A DNA stretch of 64,000 nucleotides from Panax quinquefolius. Taxonomy: Eukaryota > Streptophyta > Magnoliopsida > Apiales > Araliaceae. Of the stretch, positions 47,548 through 60,499 are shown piece after piece. Numbering within the stretch: the first letter of the stretch is position 1; the number at the start of each line of letters is the position of its first letter. Location of the stretch: the NCBI GenBank assembly GCA_020205615.1, contig CM035167.1, positions 138,212,568 through 138,276,567 of the forward strand, written 5' to 3'. Below the pieces are notes generated by a model. It was given only the letters and a program-made list of their open reading frames with translations. It was not told where the DNA came from and made no database searches. The position numbers and the translations under genes were made by a program.

Positions 47548-49903
47548 TGTAAGACCCCGAATTTTATGAAATAAAATTATTCAATTTTTCTTATAATTAT
47601 TATTCAGTAAATGGTTAAATTGATAAAGAGTAAAGTTAAGGGTGATATATAAAAATTTTACAAAATAAGCAAGTGGCTATAAAATACTTGTTGTTGTCGG
47701 GGAATATTCGTTTGGTCGTGGAATATTCTTGTTGTCGGGGAATATTCGTATGTGTTATGACCATTTCAGGGCCCCATAATAGAATAAGCTGTCGGATGAA
47801 GAAAACGACAAGTTTGAGTTTTTATAAATACTTGGCGTAGTTGTTACCATTAACAACGTTGGAATACACGGTGGTTAAAATACGATGTCTGGCGTGGTTT
47901 AAATAAAGGCACACGGTATTGCGATATTTTGAATTATTGATTCTTACGTAAAGAAGGCACTACTCAATAATTGTTACAAAATAATTCTTATTCAATATTT
48001 TATTTTATTGATTCAATAATTCTTTGCGTTGATATTTTATATTATTATTGTTTCAATAATTGTCACTAAGACGATATTTTCCATTATCGGATCAATAATT
48101 CATATTATTTGAATAATATTATTAGATAGCATTATTGACAATGTTCAGAAAGTTCTGTCAAGGAGAGGTTTGGTCACCTAATTGCGCGCTAATAAAGAGA
48201 AATCCTTATCGAAAAGCCCCCTCTTTCCTAGGAACTCCCTGGTTGTTATTATTGTGATTCTGTAATATTATTTGTGAATAATTAATTATTGATTTATATG
48301 ATAAGGAAATATTTATTTGATGCGGATATAAATGATGGATTTATTTATGTGGTTATAAATGAAGAAATTAATTTTGAGGTGTTTTATTAGTATTTTGTCG
48401 GATTGAAGGTATTAAAAGATCAAATCGGTGTTCTTAAAGCTTTATTGTGTGAGTTATAATTTTAATCTGACCGTTGGATCGTTGTGATTTTTGGATATGT
48501 TATACATATATAAGTTGATTATATATCCACAAATTTTGAACCGTTAAAAATGAACGTACGATTTATTATGAATTTTAAAAGGTATTGAAAATCGTCCGTT
48601 TGTGGATTTTGGATATTTTTTGTCTGAAATTTAGAAAAACTTAAAGCTACAAAGTTGTAGAAAATTCGATTTCGTGTGGAATGGATATAAAATTCGTATT
48701 TTTCTGATAAACGGGCTATTTTCTATGAATTACTGAAGTTTTGGAAAATAAAATAATTTTTATTAAAATTGGATGGGACCCACTTTTGTTGTTTAAAACA
48801 TGTGGGCTGCTATTATTTTTCCAAGGTTGGCATGCTTGATGGCTGGCTTGACTCAAATGGTTGGTGCGTGGAAGAAAAAAATAAAATAATAAAATTTTAT
48901 TATTTTAGTCTACTATAGCGTTCTAGCATTTTCCTATAAATAGGCGCTTAGTTTAGAATTGAAATTCACATCAGAAACAAGTTTTCTTTCTCTCTATATT
49001 GTCGAGCATATTTTTGTGAGTATTTAGATACTTTGAGAGTTGCTATTTAGTGCAAGTTTCCTTCGGCTTTACATCCGTTGTTCCAGTCAGAAGTACTGCT
49101 CTTTTGCGGTAAGGGATTTTAAGGGTTATTATGTTTTTCAGTTTCGTAATTTTTTCAGACCTTCAAAAATTCTGGAAAAATTTGAAATGATAATTTGATG
49201 AGTTTTCTTGATTATGTCCAAAAATAGCAATTTTTGGATGTATAGATTTGGAGTTATGAATTTTATGGGAAAAGACTATTTTAAAAGTAAACTCTTATAA
49301 CTCCTTGTGGTTAACTCCAAAATTGGTGAAATTTTTATTGAGAGTACATGTATATAATAGCAGTATACTCTGTAAATTTCGAAATTTTTGGACAAAAGTA
49401 CAATTTATAATAAATGTCTAAATATTAATAGCTTTTGGCCATATGAAAAATAGTAAATGAATTTTAAAAATTTTAAGAAAAATATATGTTCAATATGGGA
49501 CTATGTTCTGCTAAATCCCAGAAAAGAAAATTTATTTGTACTGATTTGGTATTTTTCATGAAAATAGACTAGTTATGAGTAAATGAATTAAATATGTTAT
49601 GGGAAGTAACAAAATTAAAAAATAGAATTTTATGGCTTGAGAATCCTATATATGGTATATGCAGATTTTTGATAAGGGTTTTGGTTATTGGTGATGAAAT
49701 TTTATGAGTTTGGCATTTTAGGATGATTAAATGCATATATTAGTAAACTGTAAACAATTAAAATAAATTGTTTATAAAGTTAAGAAATGATTAAAATATG
49801 TTGGAAGAATGCATATTGTGATTTGAGGTTTTATGAAACTACTCATGATTATATAAAGTCCTTCAAAGAATATATGTACAAGGACTTAGTGATAGATCAA
49901 AAG
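47548..49903 (+). mobile_element. Element G: chromovirus LTR, cut by element F
   Basis: It starts TGTAAGACCCCGAATTTTAT and follows the LTRs of B and C through the TATA box at 48934-48943 to GTAAGGGAT near 49110. It then diverges. An extra segment of about 175 bp lies at 48415-48590. The 2.36-kb length to the presumed F boundary is close to a full LTR. The rest of G should lie beyond the window. The diverged end (49116-49903) is assigned by position only. Confidence 0.7.
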
Positions 49904-50687
49904 TGTTAGGTTGATCTTAGTCTTTAATGTTCACTTGTATAGATAAAGAGATCAAATCATTAGGTTGATACATGGCTAGAAAGAAATAGATAGACTCGCA
50001 GATCATCCTACCGATCAATGTAATGCGAAGCTAAGGTAGGATCGTAGTGCTGAGATGATCGTAGTGTATCTGCCTTGAAGGGCCTCTCCACGAATCGAAG
50101 TGTGGTCTAGACTTTTGCCAAAACTAACTCAGAGATCGTAGTGTGCTCTCAGAAACGCAGAATCTGCAAGACGAGCAAGTGAAGATCGTAGTGTTAAAAT
50201 ATCGTAGTGTGCTCTCGAAAATGTAGAGTTTGCAGAGGCGAAGAAAAGTGAAGAACGTAGTGTGCAAATCCTTGTGAGAAATCGTAGTGATCTCTTACGA
50301 ACAGCACCAATATGACAAGACACTACGATATTGATAGTAGAGAGTGCCATCCGCCAGGTCGAAACATCAAGCCCTATCGTTCATCCGAAGATGGACTCCA
50401 ACAAATATGGAATGGGTTTTGAACGTTGAAGCTCTCACCGGTCCCAACGTACAAAAGATATCCTTAGTATTGATCAAAAGAAACGTACTCAACAAGCTAA
50501 GAAAAGGACCATTGGGCAGAGGAAAACATCTTTTGAGGTGTTAGGTGAGAAAGCAGTCTGCTGTGTCAGTGGGCCAGAATGTAATTCAGAAGATGTGCAG
50601 AAAAGTCTCCATCAAAGCTCAGAAATGTCAAACGCATTTAATGGCTCATCAGATGACTTCAACGGATAGATTTCAAGATCACATATA
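49904..50687 (+). repeat. Element F 5' LTR, piece 1
   Basis: It is presumed to run from TGTTAGGTTGATC to the ATATA target duplicate of E (50683-50687). It carries the ATCGTAGTG repeat cluster. ORFs at 50344-50823 show no known domain and the second crosses into E's LTR, so they are not called genes. Confidence 0.6.
50041..50329. repeat. ATCGTAGTG repeat cluster in F LTR
   Basis: ATCGTAGTG starts at 50041, 50058, 50135, 50185, 50201 and 50281. One variant (AACGTAGTG) is at 50254 and one inverted copy at 50321. Two imperfect tandem units of about 65 bp (50133-50200 and 50200-50262) account for part of it. Confidence 0.9.
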
Positions 50688-52566
50688 TGAAAGTAGTATG
50701 CACACAAGCCAATCATGTTTGATGATAAAGCATATACTTTGTAACAATCTTATTCATTTATTAATAAAAAGTATTAATTTATTAAAGGCTTTTAATTATC
50801 TACGTGATCTTTGTTTTTTATAATATGTGATAAACCCATAGTTTTAAGCAATGCTTTTAGAATAATGATGATGATCATTCTAATGAGATCTAAATTCTTA
50901 GAAAGCTTAAAACTAAAATAGTTCCCAATCATTGGATTACTAAATTGGGGATTAGTGAATCCGGATAGATTGGTACATACGTCGCTTCTTTCGTTGGATG
51001 AGGATGATTGATCTCATGATCATTTGTGTGGAGACACTAAAGCAAGTATGTAGGTGCTTATTAGAGAATAAGTTCACTTTGAGCGTAGCTCGCTAAGGAA
51101 TACCTAATGGAGTTTTATTTACTGTCGATAGGAATTCTGTAGTGATAGTAGACAAGTGATCCTTGGACTTGAGATCATCATAGTATCTTGTGTATGATGA
51201 GTTATACTTTGACTTATTCCTTAAGACCCTTAGGGTATATCAAAGGGTATGCTTGGGTATAATAAGTTATACATGGAGATAATGTATGATCGATAAAGAA
51301 TCTACCACTTTAATAAAGAAGAGAAATGTCCTATGTGATTCGATAAATGACAACCCGGTAGTCCTTGGCAATGAATGAAATTAGAAAGGAGTTTCTAATT
51401 TGCATTATTTGGAGTTGTGCATTTAAGAGTCGAAATACATATAATTAAATAAAATAAGACTTAAATGAAATTCCATGTCTTATATTTAATTGGGACATTG
51501 TATGGTGGAAGGATTGAATTGTACAGTAACTATTTACTCAAAGGTTCTTTAATGATTAATGTTGAAATCTATATTATCCGAAAAGTCGTTGATCGCTTGA
51601 GGGAGGCTTATCCCTATTGTAGAATAAATATTATTTATTTAAATAAATAAATTATTTAATTTATTTATTTAAATAAGATTAGAATTATTCTAATTGATTT
51701 ATTCATGTAGGTTTAATATGGAGAACCTAAAGGGTCACACCATAAAAGGAAGAATAATTATTTAAGAAGTTAATGGCATAATCGTAATAATATGTTAAGT
51801 ATATTTAATTTAATCTATGGTGATAGAATAAATTAAATAGCTTAATATTTATTATTTAATATTTTAGAAATATTAAATATAAATTAATAAGAGAGTCTTA
51901 TTAATATTATTACAATTATTATTATTTTAATTTCTAAAAGAGTTTAGGAATTAATTTAATATAAGTACTCTCATTTATTCCTAATAAGATTAGGAGGTTA
52001 AATTAATTAAAAGAGTTTTAATTAATTATCCCTAATAAGATTAGGGAGCTTAATTAATTAAAAGAATTTAATTAATTAAATAAAACCCAATTCCTTAATT
52101 GTTAAGGTGGGTTGCCTACATCTATTAATAAGAGAGTCTTATTATGGGTGGTATGGGTTGTTGATTTTTTTCAACATAACGTAATAATTCCAAGTTGTTG
52201 GGAGTATGCCTTTTCTATAGAGATAGAAAACTAGGGTTAGCCATAACACCCATCTTCTTGAATTTTATTCTTCCTTGGTGGATCACCTCCAGAGGCCAAA
52301 CATTTGGGTGGCTAACGTTGATCAAAGGAAGGAACCAAACCCGGTGGATTCAAGATTGAACGCGAAAGGATTTGGAGGTGAACTTGTACTGAGGAAGCTC
52401 GATCTTCAAGAGGTATGATTTATTCTTTATCTTTTGTTTAATTAATAATTATCGCATAAAGGATGATCCGGGTATATGGTTTGTAAATTTTTTTAAACTC
52501 TGATTTATCACGCTTCCGCTTTATTTATGCAATTTGATTGCGCACATGAATATTACAAACCTAACA
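50688..52566 (+). repeat. Element E 5' LTR
   Basis: It is collinear with 57930-59809. Differences seen by eye are mostly 1-3-bp indels and a few transitions, for example near 50970, 51130 and 51360. It includes repeated TTAATTAAAAGAGTTT and CCTAATAAGATTAGG blocks near 51940-52080. Confidence 0.95.
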
Positions 52567-52567
52567 G

Positions 52568-52580
52568 TGGCATCAGAGCC
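52568..52580 (+). other. Element E primer binding site
   Basis: TGGCATCAGAGCC lies 1 bp after the LTR, one T-to-C change from the initiator tRNA-Met complement. Confidence 0.85.
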
Positions 52581-52879
52581 AAACCTTTATGCGAATTATT
52601 AATTATTTTAATTTGATATGTATATTGATATGTGTTTTGAATAATTTAATTGGGCATAATTTTATTATATAAAATTTATTAAAAAAAAAAAAAAACTGTC
52701 GCATATTTTTAAAACCGTGACCCAATTTCGTGAAGGCAATTCATGCCAAATAAAATGTGGCCCAAGATGCATGCACGCAAATCAAAGCAGGAGGTCATGC
52801 AATTTAAAAAAAAAAAAAAAAAGGCAAATACGTTTTTAAAAAAAAAAGAGATTCGTGTACTTTTCGGTATCTGGATTCA

Positions 52880-52918
<39 letters not shown>

Positions 52919-54825
52919 CGTAATTTATATTATATATATATATATGATATATATATAACGTAATTTATATTATATATAAAATATATATATTATCGAAATA
53001 TATATATATATTTATATATATATAATATATATTTTAATTATTTTATAATTAAAATAAAAGTTTATTTTTAATTTAAAATAAAAGGTTTATTTTAATATTA
53101 AAATAAGAGAGTTTATTTTAATTTTAAAATTAGAATTTCATGTTAACTAATTAGAGTTGGAATTGAATTCCATGATAACTAATTGGAGTTGAAATTGTAT
53201 TCTATCTTTCCTTAAATAAAGGAGTTTATTTAGATATGAAATAAGATTTCATATTATTTAAAATAAAAGAGTTTATTTATGAATAGGAAAGAATATCCGT
53301 GTTTTCTTTAATATTTTTTTACATGAAATTGGATTCCATAATTAATTAAAATAAAAGAGTTTATTTTAATTAAAGATTTTTTTATTACATTGAATTGGAT
53401 TCCATAATTAATTAAAATAAAGGAGTTTATTTTGATTAAAATTTAGATTAAAATAAAATAGTTTATTTTATTCAAAATAGGATAAATTAAAATAAAATAG
53501 TTTTATTTTGATTTAAATTTGGATTAAAATAAAGGAGTTTATTTTGATTCAAAATTAGATTTTATACTAACTAAATTTGCCCATTAAATGATATCAATAT
53601 ATATATATTAAATGTTTATTATTCATAAGATGAATATTATTTATTGATGCATATGGTGATGTGTATGATAATAAATGGGATTGATTATGGACTATTGACC
53701 AATGTGATTGGATTTTATTTTAGTTGGATGCATGAATGTATGGATTTTATTAAATGGGGTCTGCGTACCTCGTCTTCTCTAATTTTTCTTAATGTAAATT
53801 CTATCTCTCCTATGTACTTTCCCTCGATCACGATCAAGGTTTCTATTTATTTTAAATAGTTTTGTAATAGGAATAGTTAGAATTAATTTTGAAAAATTGG
53901 AGATCGAGCAAGGAGGCGCTTGAAGACCCGTTTGTAATGGAGCCCTAGGTTTAAATGTAATAGTTATATTTAAATATTAATTCTTGCACCCCCAGAAGTT
54001 TGACCTTTTGGTTCACTTGGTGGCTCTAGTGAACCAAACTAGAATAAAAGTCCATAATCAATCCGGGTAGAATATAGTATTCTATATGTGTATGCTTATA
54101 CTATATATATATATATTATATATTATGCAAACATGCCTCGCGTGTTCATTAATACGACGCGTATTTTATATATATATATAAATGCTGCTAAACAAGATGA
54201 GACAAATTAATAACAAACCCTCAAAATTTTATATTAAGTCCTAAGCGTTCAAAGATATTTGGAATATCGAACGTCATTTTTCAAGCATGATAAAATTAAT
54301 AGAGTATTAAATATTTAATATGAGTTTGTTGTGTCACCACAAGGCAAGTATTAAGTATTTAAGATGTTAATTTATCACATTTGATGCTTATAAAGAAAAT
54401 TGAACAATATTGTTTTGTTGTGTCACCACAAAGATGATATTTTCTTTTTGAATATATGGAGTGCTAGGTTGGACTTAACTTGGATAATTTTGATTCGGAT
54501 GTGCCACCACTGATCAAAATAATCTAAGAGGCAAAATACTGAGGAGTTGCATAGTTGATGTAATTGACAAAAGTTGTCTACCTATTTATTTATATATAGT
54601 TTGTTGTGTCACCACAAGGCTATATACATTTGAAATGGGATCCTTATTCTCACACTAGCAAATCTTTAATTAGATTTTTGCGAACTATATAAGTGAGGTA
54701 ATATAGTTTGAAGAAAATAGTGGGAGATACCAATTTAAAACAAGACTTAAATTATTTTGGTAATTAATAATAGAATGTATGTTAAAATGTTGTTAATTAC
54801 AAATTCATTTACTGAGAATTTTACA
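52581..54825 (+). other. Element E noncoding leader, repeat-rich
   Basis: The leader contains (TA)n at about 52883-52917 and further TA runs to 53035. About ten imperfect copies of AAAATAAAAGAGTTTATTTT-type sequence lie at 53045-53560. A palindromic TTGTGTCACCACAA motif occurs at 54329, 54418 and 54604. No convincing coding sequence is visible; the ORFs at 52743-52958 and 53644-53859 have no known domain. Confidence 0.7.
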
Positions 54826-55640
54826 ATGTCTAAAATTACTATCAACTGCGAAGCATATTAGATGCTAAATTAATCGTAATCAATTAAGCGGATTGGTTAA
54901 GGAATTTGAGAATAGTTCTCATATTTGAAAAGCTATCTTATGTCCATAATACGCCTATCCTCTGATGGTGGTTGAATAATGCCTCTGAGGAAGAGATTGC
55001 TACTTTTAGAAAGTGGCGAAGATGATGCATGATTGGCTCAATGCATCATGCTCGCATCCACGAGTAACGAGTTTCAGCCACAAGATGAAACTATGGATGC
55101 TCCTCTTATATTCTGCACATCAAGTAGTTGATGGTGAGGAAAGTAGGGGTGATAGATATCGAGATATCTAAGGAGCTCTTCCGATCTAGAATGGCCAATG
55201 GCACTATAATACATGAACAAAAAGGTTCTTAACATAATCAATTTGATTGATCAATTAGACAACAAGTTTTGTCATGGATGGAGAGTTGAGCCAAGATTTG
55301 ATCTTGCACTCACTCCCGGACTTCTTTTCACAATTGTTGTGAATTTTTCATATGAACAAGCTAGACATCGACTTTCTTTGATTTGCTTAACATGTTGAAA
55401 AATGTTGAGAGTCACTTTCCAACCAAGAAAAACCAAGTCTTCTTGGTAGGGGCCAAAGGATCTTACGAAAAAGAAGAACGATTCAAAGAAGGTAAATGAA
55501 AAGGCAAAACAAAGGATAATAAGAATAATATCGATACGGATAAAGAAAGGAGTTTGCTTCCACTTTGCAATAAGCCCGACTTTGGAAAGAAAGCGCAAGA
55601 AGCGTCTTGCAGAGGCTAACCAAAGAAGCTTAGTGAAGTT
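54826..55640 (+). pseudogene. Element E gag (decayed)
   Basis: Translation in shifting frames gives copia-gag-like pieces: MSKITINCEAY at 54826, LAQCIMLASTSNEFQPQ near 55030, NKKVLNIINLIDQLDNKF at 55216, then the VVNFSYEQARHRLSL stretch. Several stops and frameshifts lie between them. The family normally has a gag of about 250-300 aa ending in a zinc knuckle, which I could not find here. Confidence 0.7.
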
Positions 55641-57918
55641 TAGGTTACAAATACAAATTTGTTCATGATTTAAAATAAATTTTCTTTAAGTCAAGGTTCT
55701 ACTTGGGTATTGGATACCGACTTTGGTTATCATAAATATAGATTTATGAAGGGACCAAAGTAAGTAGAAAGCTAAACAAGTATAAGTAATCTATGTGTGG
55801 GAAATTAAATGAAGCAAAGGTTGCAACATTAGCCATAAAACTTATAGTTGAAGATCGCCTAAAGCAAATCTATTAAGTCAATAAGTTGTTATTGTATTTT
55901 AGTTCTCGTTGAAAACATTATTTCCATTTTATTGTTGGACAATGAAAACTTTGGTATTATAATTAAGAACAATTGTTGTTCTATTTATAATAATAATGTT
56001 TTGTATAGAATGGAATATTACTTAATAAATTTTGTATACTTGACTTACATGAAAATAATTTTACATATTGAACAAATTAGTATAAGAAAAGGAGATGATC
56101 ATTCAAAGAGTTGAATGTGTGTATTTGCTAAAATACAAGTGTGAATTATTTGAAAGGTTCAAAGAATTGAGAGAAATGAAACAAATTGACAAAGTATTAA
56201 GATTCTTTGATTAGATCAAGGAATAAATACTTGTGCAATAAGTTTCTAGATCATCTCAAATGGTTTTCTCATAATGGACGCCTCTTGATACATAATAATT
56301 GATTGATGTATCCGAATGAAAAATAAATACCTTGTTGGACATGGTGCGATCCATAATGATTTTACCGACATTCCGGTATCCTTCAGGATAATGTCCTAGA
56401 AATGAATTGCATATCTACGAAAATGGTAACCTCAAAATCCACCCCAAGACTCCATAAAAGTTATGGATGGGGAGGATTCTAATCTTAAGTATGTTAAGAT
56501 AAGGGTTGTCCAACTTATGTGAAAAAGGTTTCAAAAGGATAAGCTTGGGACAAGATTTGATAAGTGTCGATTTGTGGGACATCCTAAAGTAAGTTTAGGT
56601 ATATGTTCTATAATCCTACTTAGTAAAAGGTGTTTATCATGCGAAACACGCCGCTTTCTAAGATAAAGGTGTTTATCATTAAAGGGGCTAGTGGGAGGAT
56701 AATAGATCTTCAAGAGTTCAAAACCACAAAACACTATAAATCAAATAAGAGAAACACGTAGATAGATTCTATTGTACCACAATAGAATCATAAATAACCG
56801 AATAAGCACCAAGATACCTAGGAGGTATGGATTCATCATGGATGATGATGATGATGAGGTACGCATCATGAAGATGATGATCCGATTACATACGATGAGG
56901 TAAGTGTTGTAAACACTCGAGAGAAATGGATTGAAGCAAGTTTCTCAAATATGGAACATTCGTTTTGATGAGGCAATCAAAAGAGTTTGATTTTATCAAA
57001 AATAAGAATGAACCTAGTGTGTACAAAAGGGTCAGTGGGAGCATCGTGACATTCCTAGTACTATATGTTGATATACTACGGATAAGGAATGACATACCAA
57101 TGCTACAATCAGTAAAGATAAAGTTGTCTAAACATTCCTCCATGAATGATTTGGAAGAGTATCTTCATTGGGGATATAAATCTATATAGATAGATTTAAA
57201 AGGATGCTCAACTTAACCCAAGGAACGTATATTCATTTGATGCTAAAGTCGTTTAGCATGGCAAACTCCAAGAGTTGTCTCATGTTGATGAGCTATGGGT
57301 GTATATCTCTTAATAGTCCCCAAAGACCCAAAAAAGAGATCGCATGAGTAACTATCATGTATGCAATGAAATATACGAGACACGATGTTGATCAATCATA
57401 TTCGGAGAAGTTCAACGTGAGTCGCTGAAAAACATCTTAAAGTTCTTAACTTGGCACTAAGGATGTGATCATATTTATGGTGGGTCTAAATTAAAACTAG
57501 AGGCTTAACAGACTCAAGTTTTTCGAGACGGACCAAGATGACGTAAAATCCACTTTAAGGTAAAAGCGTTATCTTGGACGGTGGTGCAGTTGAATTGGAA
57601 AGGTTCCAAACAAAAACGATTCTTTGGTTTAGTGATAAAGACAAAGTATATAGCTATAAATGAAGTCGCAAGTTGATTGTTTGGATTAAAAGTTCATTAA
57701 AGAACTAGGAATAGTTCCTAAGTCTCATCTTGGATCTAAACATGTGTTGTGGCACTTTCATTTGATTATTAGAATCATTGAAAGATGGGAAATCACTATA
57801 GAGATAGTGGACTCTCATGAACATTATTACATATCCATTAACTAAAGCTTATCCAACAATGGGATAATCGTCACTAGAGAAGAAGAGTATAAGATACCAT
57901 GACGATTGGCTTTAGTGC
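55641..57918 (+). pseudogene. Element E pol remnant (integrase/RT/RNase H traces)
   Basis: The integrase C-terminal part is recognisable at about 56480-56580 (KLGTRFDKCRFVGHPK). An RT piece at 56965-57189 reads VTFLVLYVDILRIRND, where the catalytic YVDD has lost one Asp. RNase H-end traces lie near 57640-57900. At 2.3 kb it is far shorter than a copia pol (about 4 kb) and stops are frequent, so it is deleted as well as mutated. Confidence 0.75.
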
Positions 57919-57929
57919 AAGTGGGAGAT
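57919..57929 (+). other. Element E polypurine tract
   Basis: AAGTGGGAGAT directly precedes the TGAAAG start of the 3' LTR, the usual copia form. Confidence 0.85.
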
Positions 57930-59809
57930 TGAAAGTAGTATGCACACAAGCCAATCATGTTTGATGATAAAGCATATACTTCAGTAACAATCTTATTCAT
58001 TTATTAATAAAAAGTATTAATTTATTAAAGGCTTTTAATTATCTACATGATCTTTGTTTTATAATATGTGATAAACCCATAGTTTTAAGCAATGCTTTTA
58101 GAATAATGATGATGATCATTCTAATGAGATCTAAATTCTTAGAAAGCTTAAAACTAAAATAGTTCCCAATCATTGGATTACTAAATTGGGGATTAGTGAA
58201 TCCAGGATAGATTGGTACATACGTTGCTTGCTCATTGGATGAGGATGATTGATCTCATGATCATTTGTGTGGAGACACTAAAGCAAGTATGTAGGTGCTT
58301 ATTAGAGAATAAGTTCCTTTGAGCGTGGCTCGCTAAGGAATACCTAATGGAGTTTTATTTGCTGTCAATAGGAATTCTCAGTAGTGATAGTAAGACAAGT
58401 GATCCTTGGACTTGAGATCATCATAGATTCTTGTGTATGATGAGTTATACTTTGACTTATTCTTAAGACCCTTAGGGTATATCAAAGGGTATGCTTGGGT
58501 ATAATAAGTTGTACATGGAGATAATGTATGATCAATAAAGAATCTACCACTTCTAATAAAAGAAGAGAAATGTCCTATGTGATTCGATAAATGACAACCC
58601 GAAGAGTCCTTGGTTAAGGCAAAATGAAATTAGAAAGGAGTTTCTAATTTGCATTATTTGGAGTTGTGTATTTAAGAGTCGAAATACATATAATTAAATA
58701 AAATAAGACTTGAAGGAAATTCCATGCCTTATATTTAATTGGGACATTGTATGGTGGAAGGATTGAATTAGACGGTAACTATTTACTCAAAGGTTCTTTA
58801 ATGATTAATGTTGAAATCTATATTATCCGGAAAGTCGTTGATCGCTAGGGAGGCTTATCCCTATATTGTAGAATAAATATTATTTATTTAAATAAATTAA
58901 TTATTTAATTTATTTATTTAAATAAGATTAGAATTGTTTTAATTGATTTATTCACAACCGGGTTTTAATATGGAGAACCTAAAGGGTCACACCATAAAAG
59001 GAAGAATAATTATTTAAGAAGTTAATGGCATAATCGTAATAATATGTTAATATATTTAATTTAATCTATGGTGATAGAATAAATTAAATAGCTTAATATT
59101 TATTATTTAATATTTTAGAAATATTAAATATAAATTAATAAGAGAGTCTTATTAATATTATTACAATTATTATTATTTTAATTTCTAAAAGAGTTTAGGA
59201 ATTAATTTAATATAAGTACTCTCATTTATTCCTAATAAGATTAGGAGGTTAAATTAATTAAAAGAGTTTAATTAATTATCCCTAATAAGATTAGGGAGCT
59301 TAATTAATTAAAAGAATTTAATTAATTAAATAAAACCCAATTCCTTAATTGTTAAGGTGGGTTACCCACATCTATTAATAAGAGGAGTCTTATTATGGGT
59401 GGTATGGGTTGTTGACTTTTTCAACATACGTAATAATTCCAAGTTGTTGGGAGTATGCCTTTTCTATAGAGATAGAAAACTAGGGTTAGCCATAACACCC
59501 ATCTTCTTGAATTTTATTCTTCCTGGCGGATCACCCTCAGAGGCCAAACATTTGGGTGGCTAACGTTGATCGAAGGAAGGAACCAAACCCGGTGGATTCA
59601 AGATTGAACGCGAAAGGATTTGGAGGTGAACTTGTACCTGAGGAAGCTCGATCTTCAAGGGTATGATTTATTCTTTATCTTTTCGTTTAATTAATAATTA
59701 TGCATAAAGGATGATCCGTATATGGTTTGTAAATTTTTTAAACTCGATTTATCACGCTTAGCTTTATTTATGCAATTTGATTGCGCACATGAATATTACA
59801 AACCTAACA
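57930..59809 (+). repeat. Element E 3' LTR
   Basis: The 1880-bp LTR ends AACCTAACA and is followed by target duplicate ATATA. The ORF at 59357-59563 is LTR sequence, and the one at 59722-59982 runs across the LTR end into F's LTR. Confidence 0.95.
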
Positions 59810-59814
59810 ATATA

Positions 59815-60446
59815 TACAGATCAAAGACAGATGAGAAAGAAGAAGCAAGTATTGAACGAAAAAAACACATAAGAACACTCAACGCTCAACTCTACGATCT
59901 GAGAAAAAGGAAAATCTTGCTCAATTTATTCATTCTTTTCGAACAAGTGCTTACTTGGCGAATAACATCAATCACGATCTAAACAACATTCAATCAATCA
60001 AGTAAGAGTTCGTGTCCGAAGGACTTGAAGAGTTCTAAGTGAATGTGAGAGACCAAGTCTCTTTGGACTTGAAGAGTTCAAGAGTGAACTAAGAAGTACC
60101 TGCATCTGCTTTGTTCAGAAGGAATCGGTGAGATTCAAGAAGTGTAATAGACATCTTAATGGATTTCTACTCAAGGAGTAGAAGAGTGGATCAGAGCTTT
60201 TAAAGTGCTCACGAACCACTTAAAACTATTGTGTTCATTAACCGCTATAACTGCAATATCTGCTATAACTGTCATAACTGCCTAAATCTCATTAACTCAA
60301 GATATATAATAGAAGGTTTTTCACATATACTCATTCCGCTGTGCATTGATTACCATCAAATTAAAAGGATTAAAAGAAAAAATTTTAATTATCTATTCAA
60401 CCACCCCCCCCTTCTAGATATCTATCATGCCTACTGGGAACTAACA
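59815..60446 (+). repeat. Element F 5' LTR, piece 2
   Basis: It continues F's LTR after E. It includes CTCTACGATC at 59893, which relates to the ATCGTAG cluster of piece 1, and ends in GGGAACTAACA immediately before the primer site. Confidence 0.8.
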
Positions 60447-60448
60447 AT

Positions 60449-60460
60449 TGGTATCAGAGC
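60449..60460 (+). other. Element F primer binding site (initiator tRNA-Met)
   Basis: TGGTATCAGAGC is a perfect match to the initiator tRNA-Met complement, 2 bp after the LTR end. Confidence 0.93.
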
Positions 60461-60499
60461 AGGTTTTATAATACAGCCTACAAAGCTTAAGTAGATCCA

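Larger units (their letters stand above)
50688..59809 (+). mobile_element. Element E: Ty1/copia element, LTRs intact, coding decayed
   Basis: The LTRs are 1879 bp (50688-52566) and 1880 bp (57930-59809), start TGAAAGTAGTATGC and end CCTAACA. The 5-bp target duplication ATATA is perfect (50683-50687 and 59810-59814). The internal region of 5363 bp has a primer site, long AT-rich leader, gag remnant, pol remnant and polypurine tract. It sits in F's LTR. Confidence 0.95.

Noticed and set aside
52883..53040. Long (TA)n as a possible replication origin or matrix attachment site
   Set aside because: AT-rich repeats alone do not support either, and the stretch belongs to the leader of element E.
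54329..54617. Regularly spaced palindromes suggesting a CRISPR array
   Set aside because: Repeats are 14 bp with unequal spacing, inside a plant retrotransposon leader. No cas genes, and the genome is eukaryotic.
55272..55598. 108-aa minus-strand ORF in element E
   Set aside because: It is the antisense of the gag remnant. The plus strand carries the recognisable copia-gag text.
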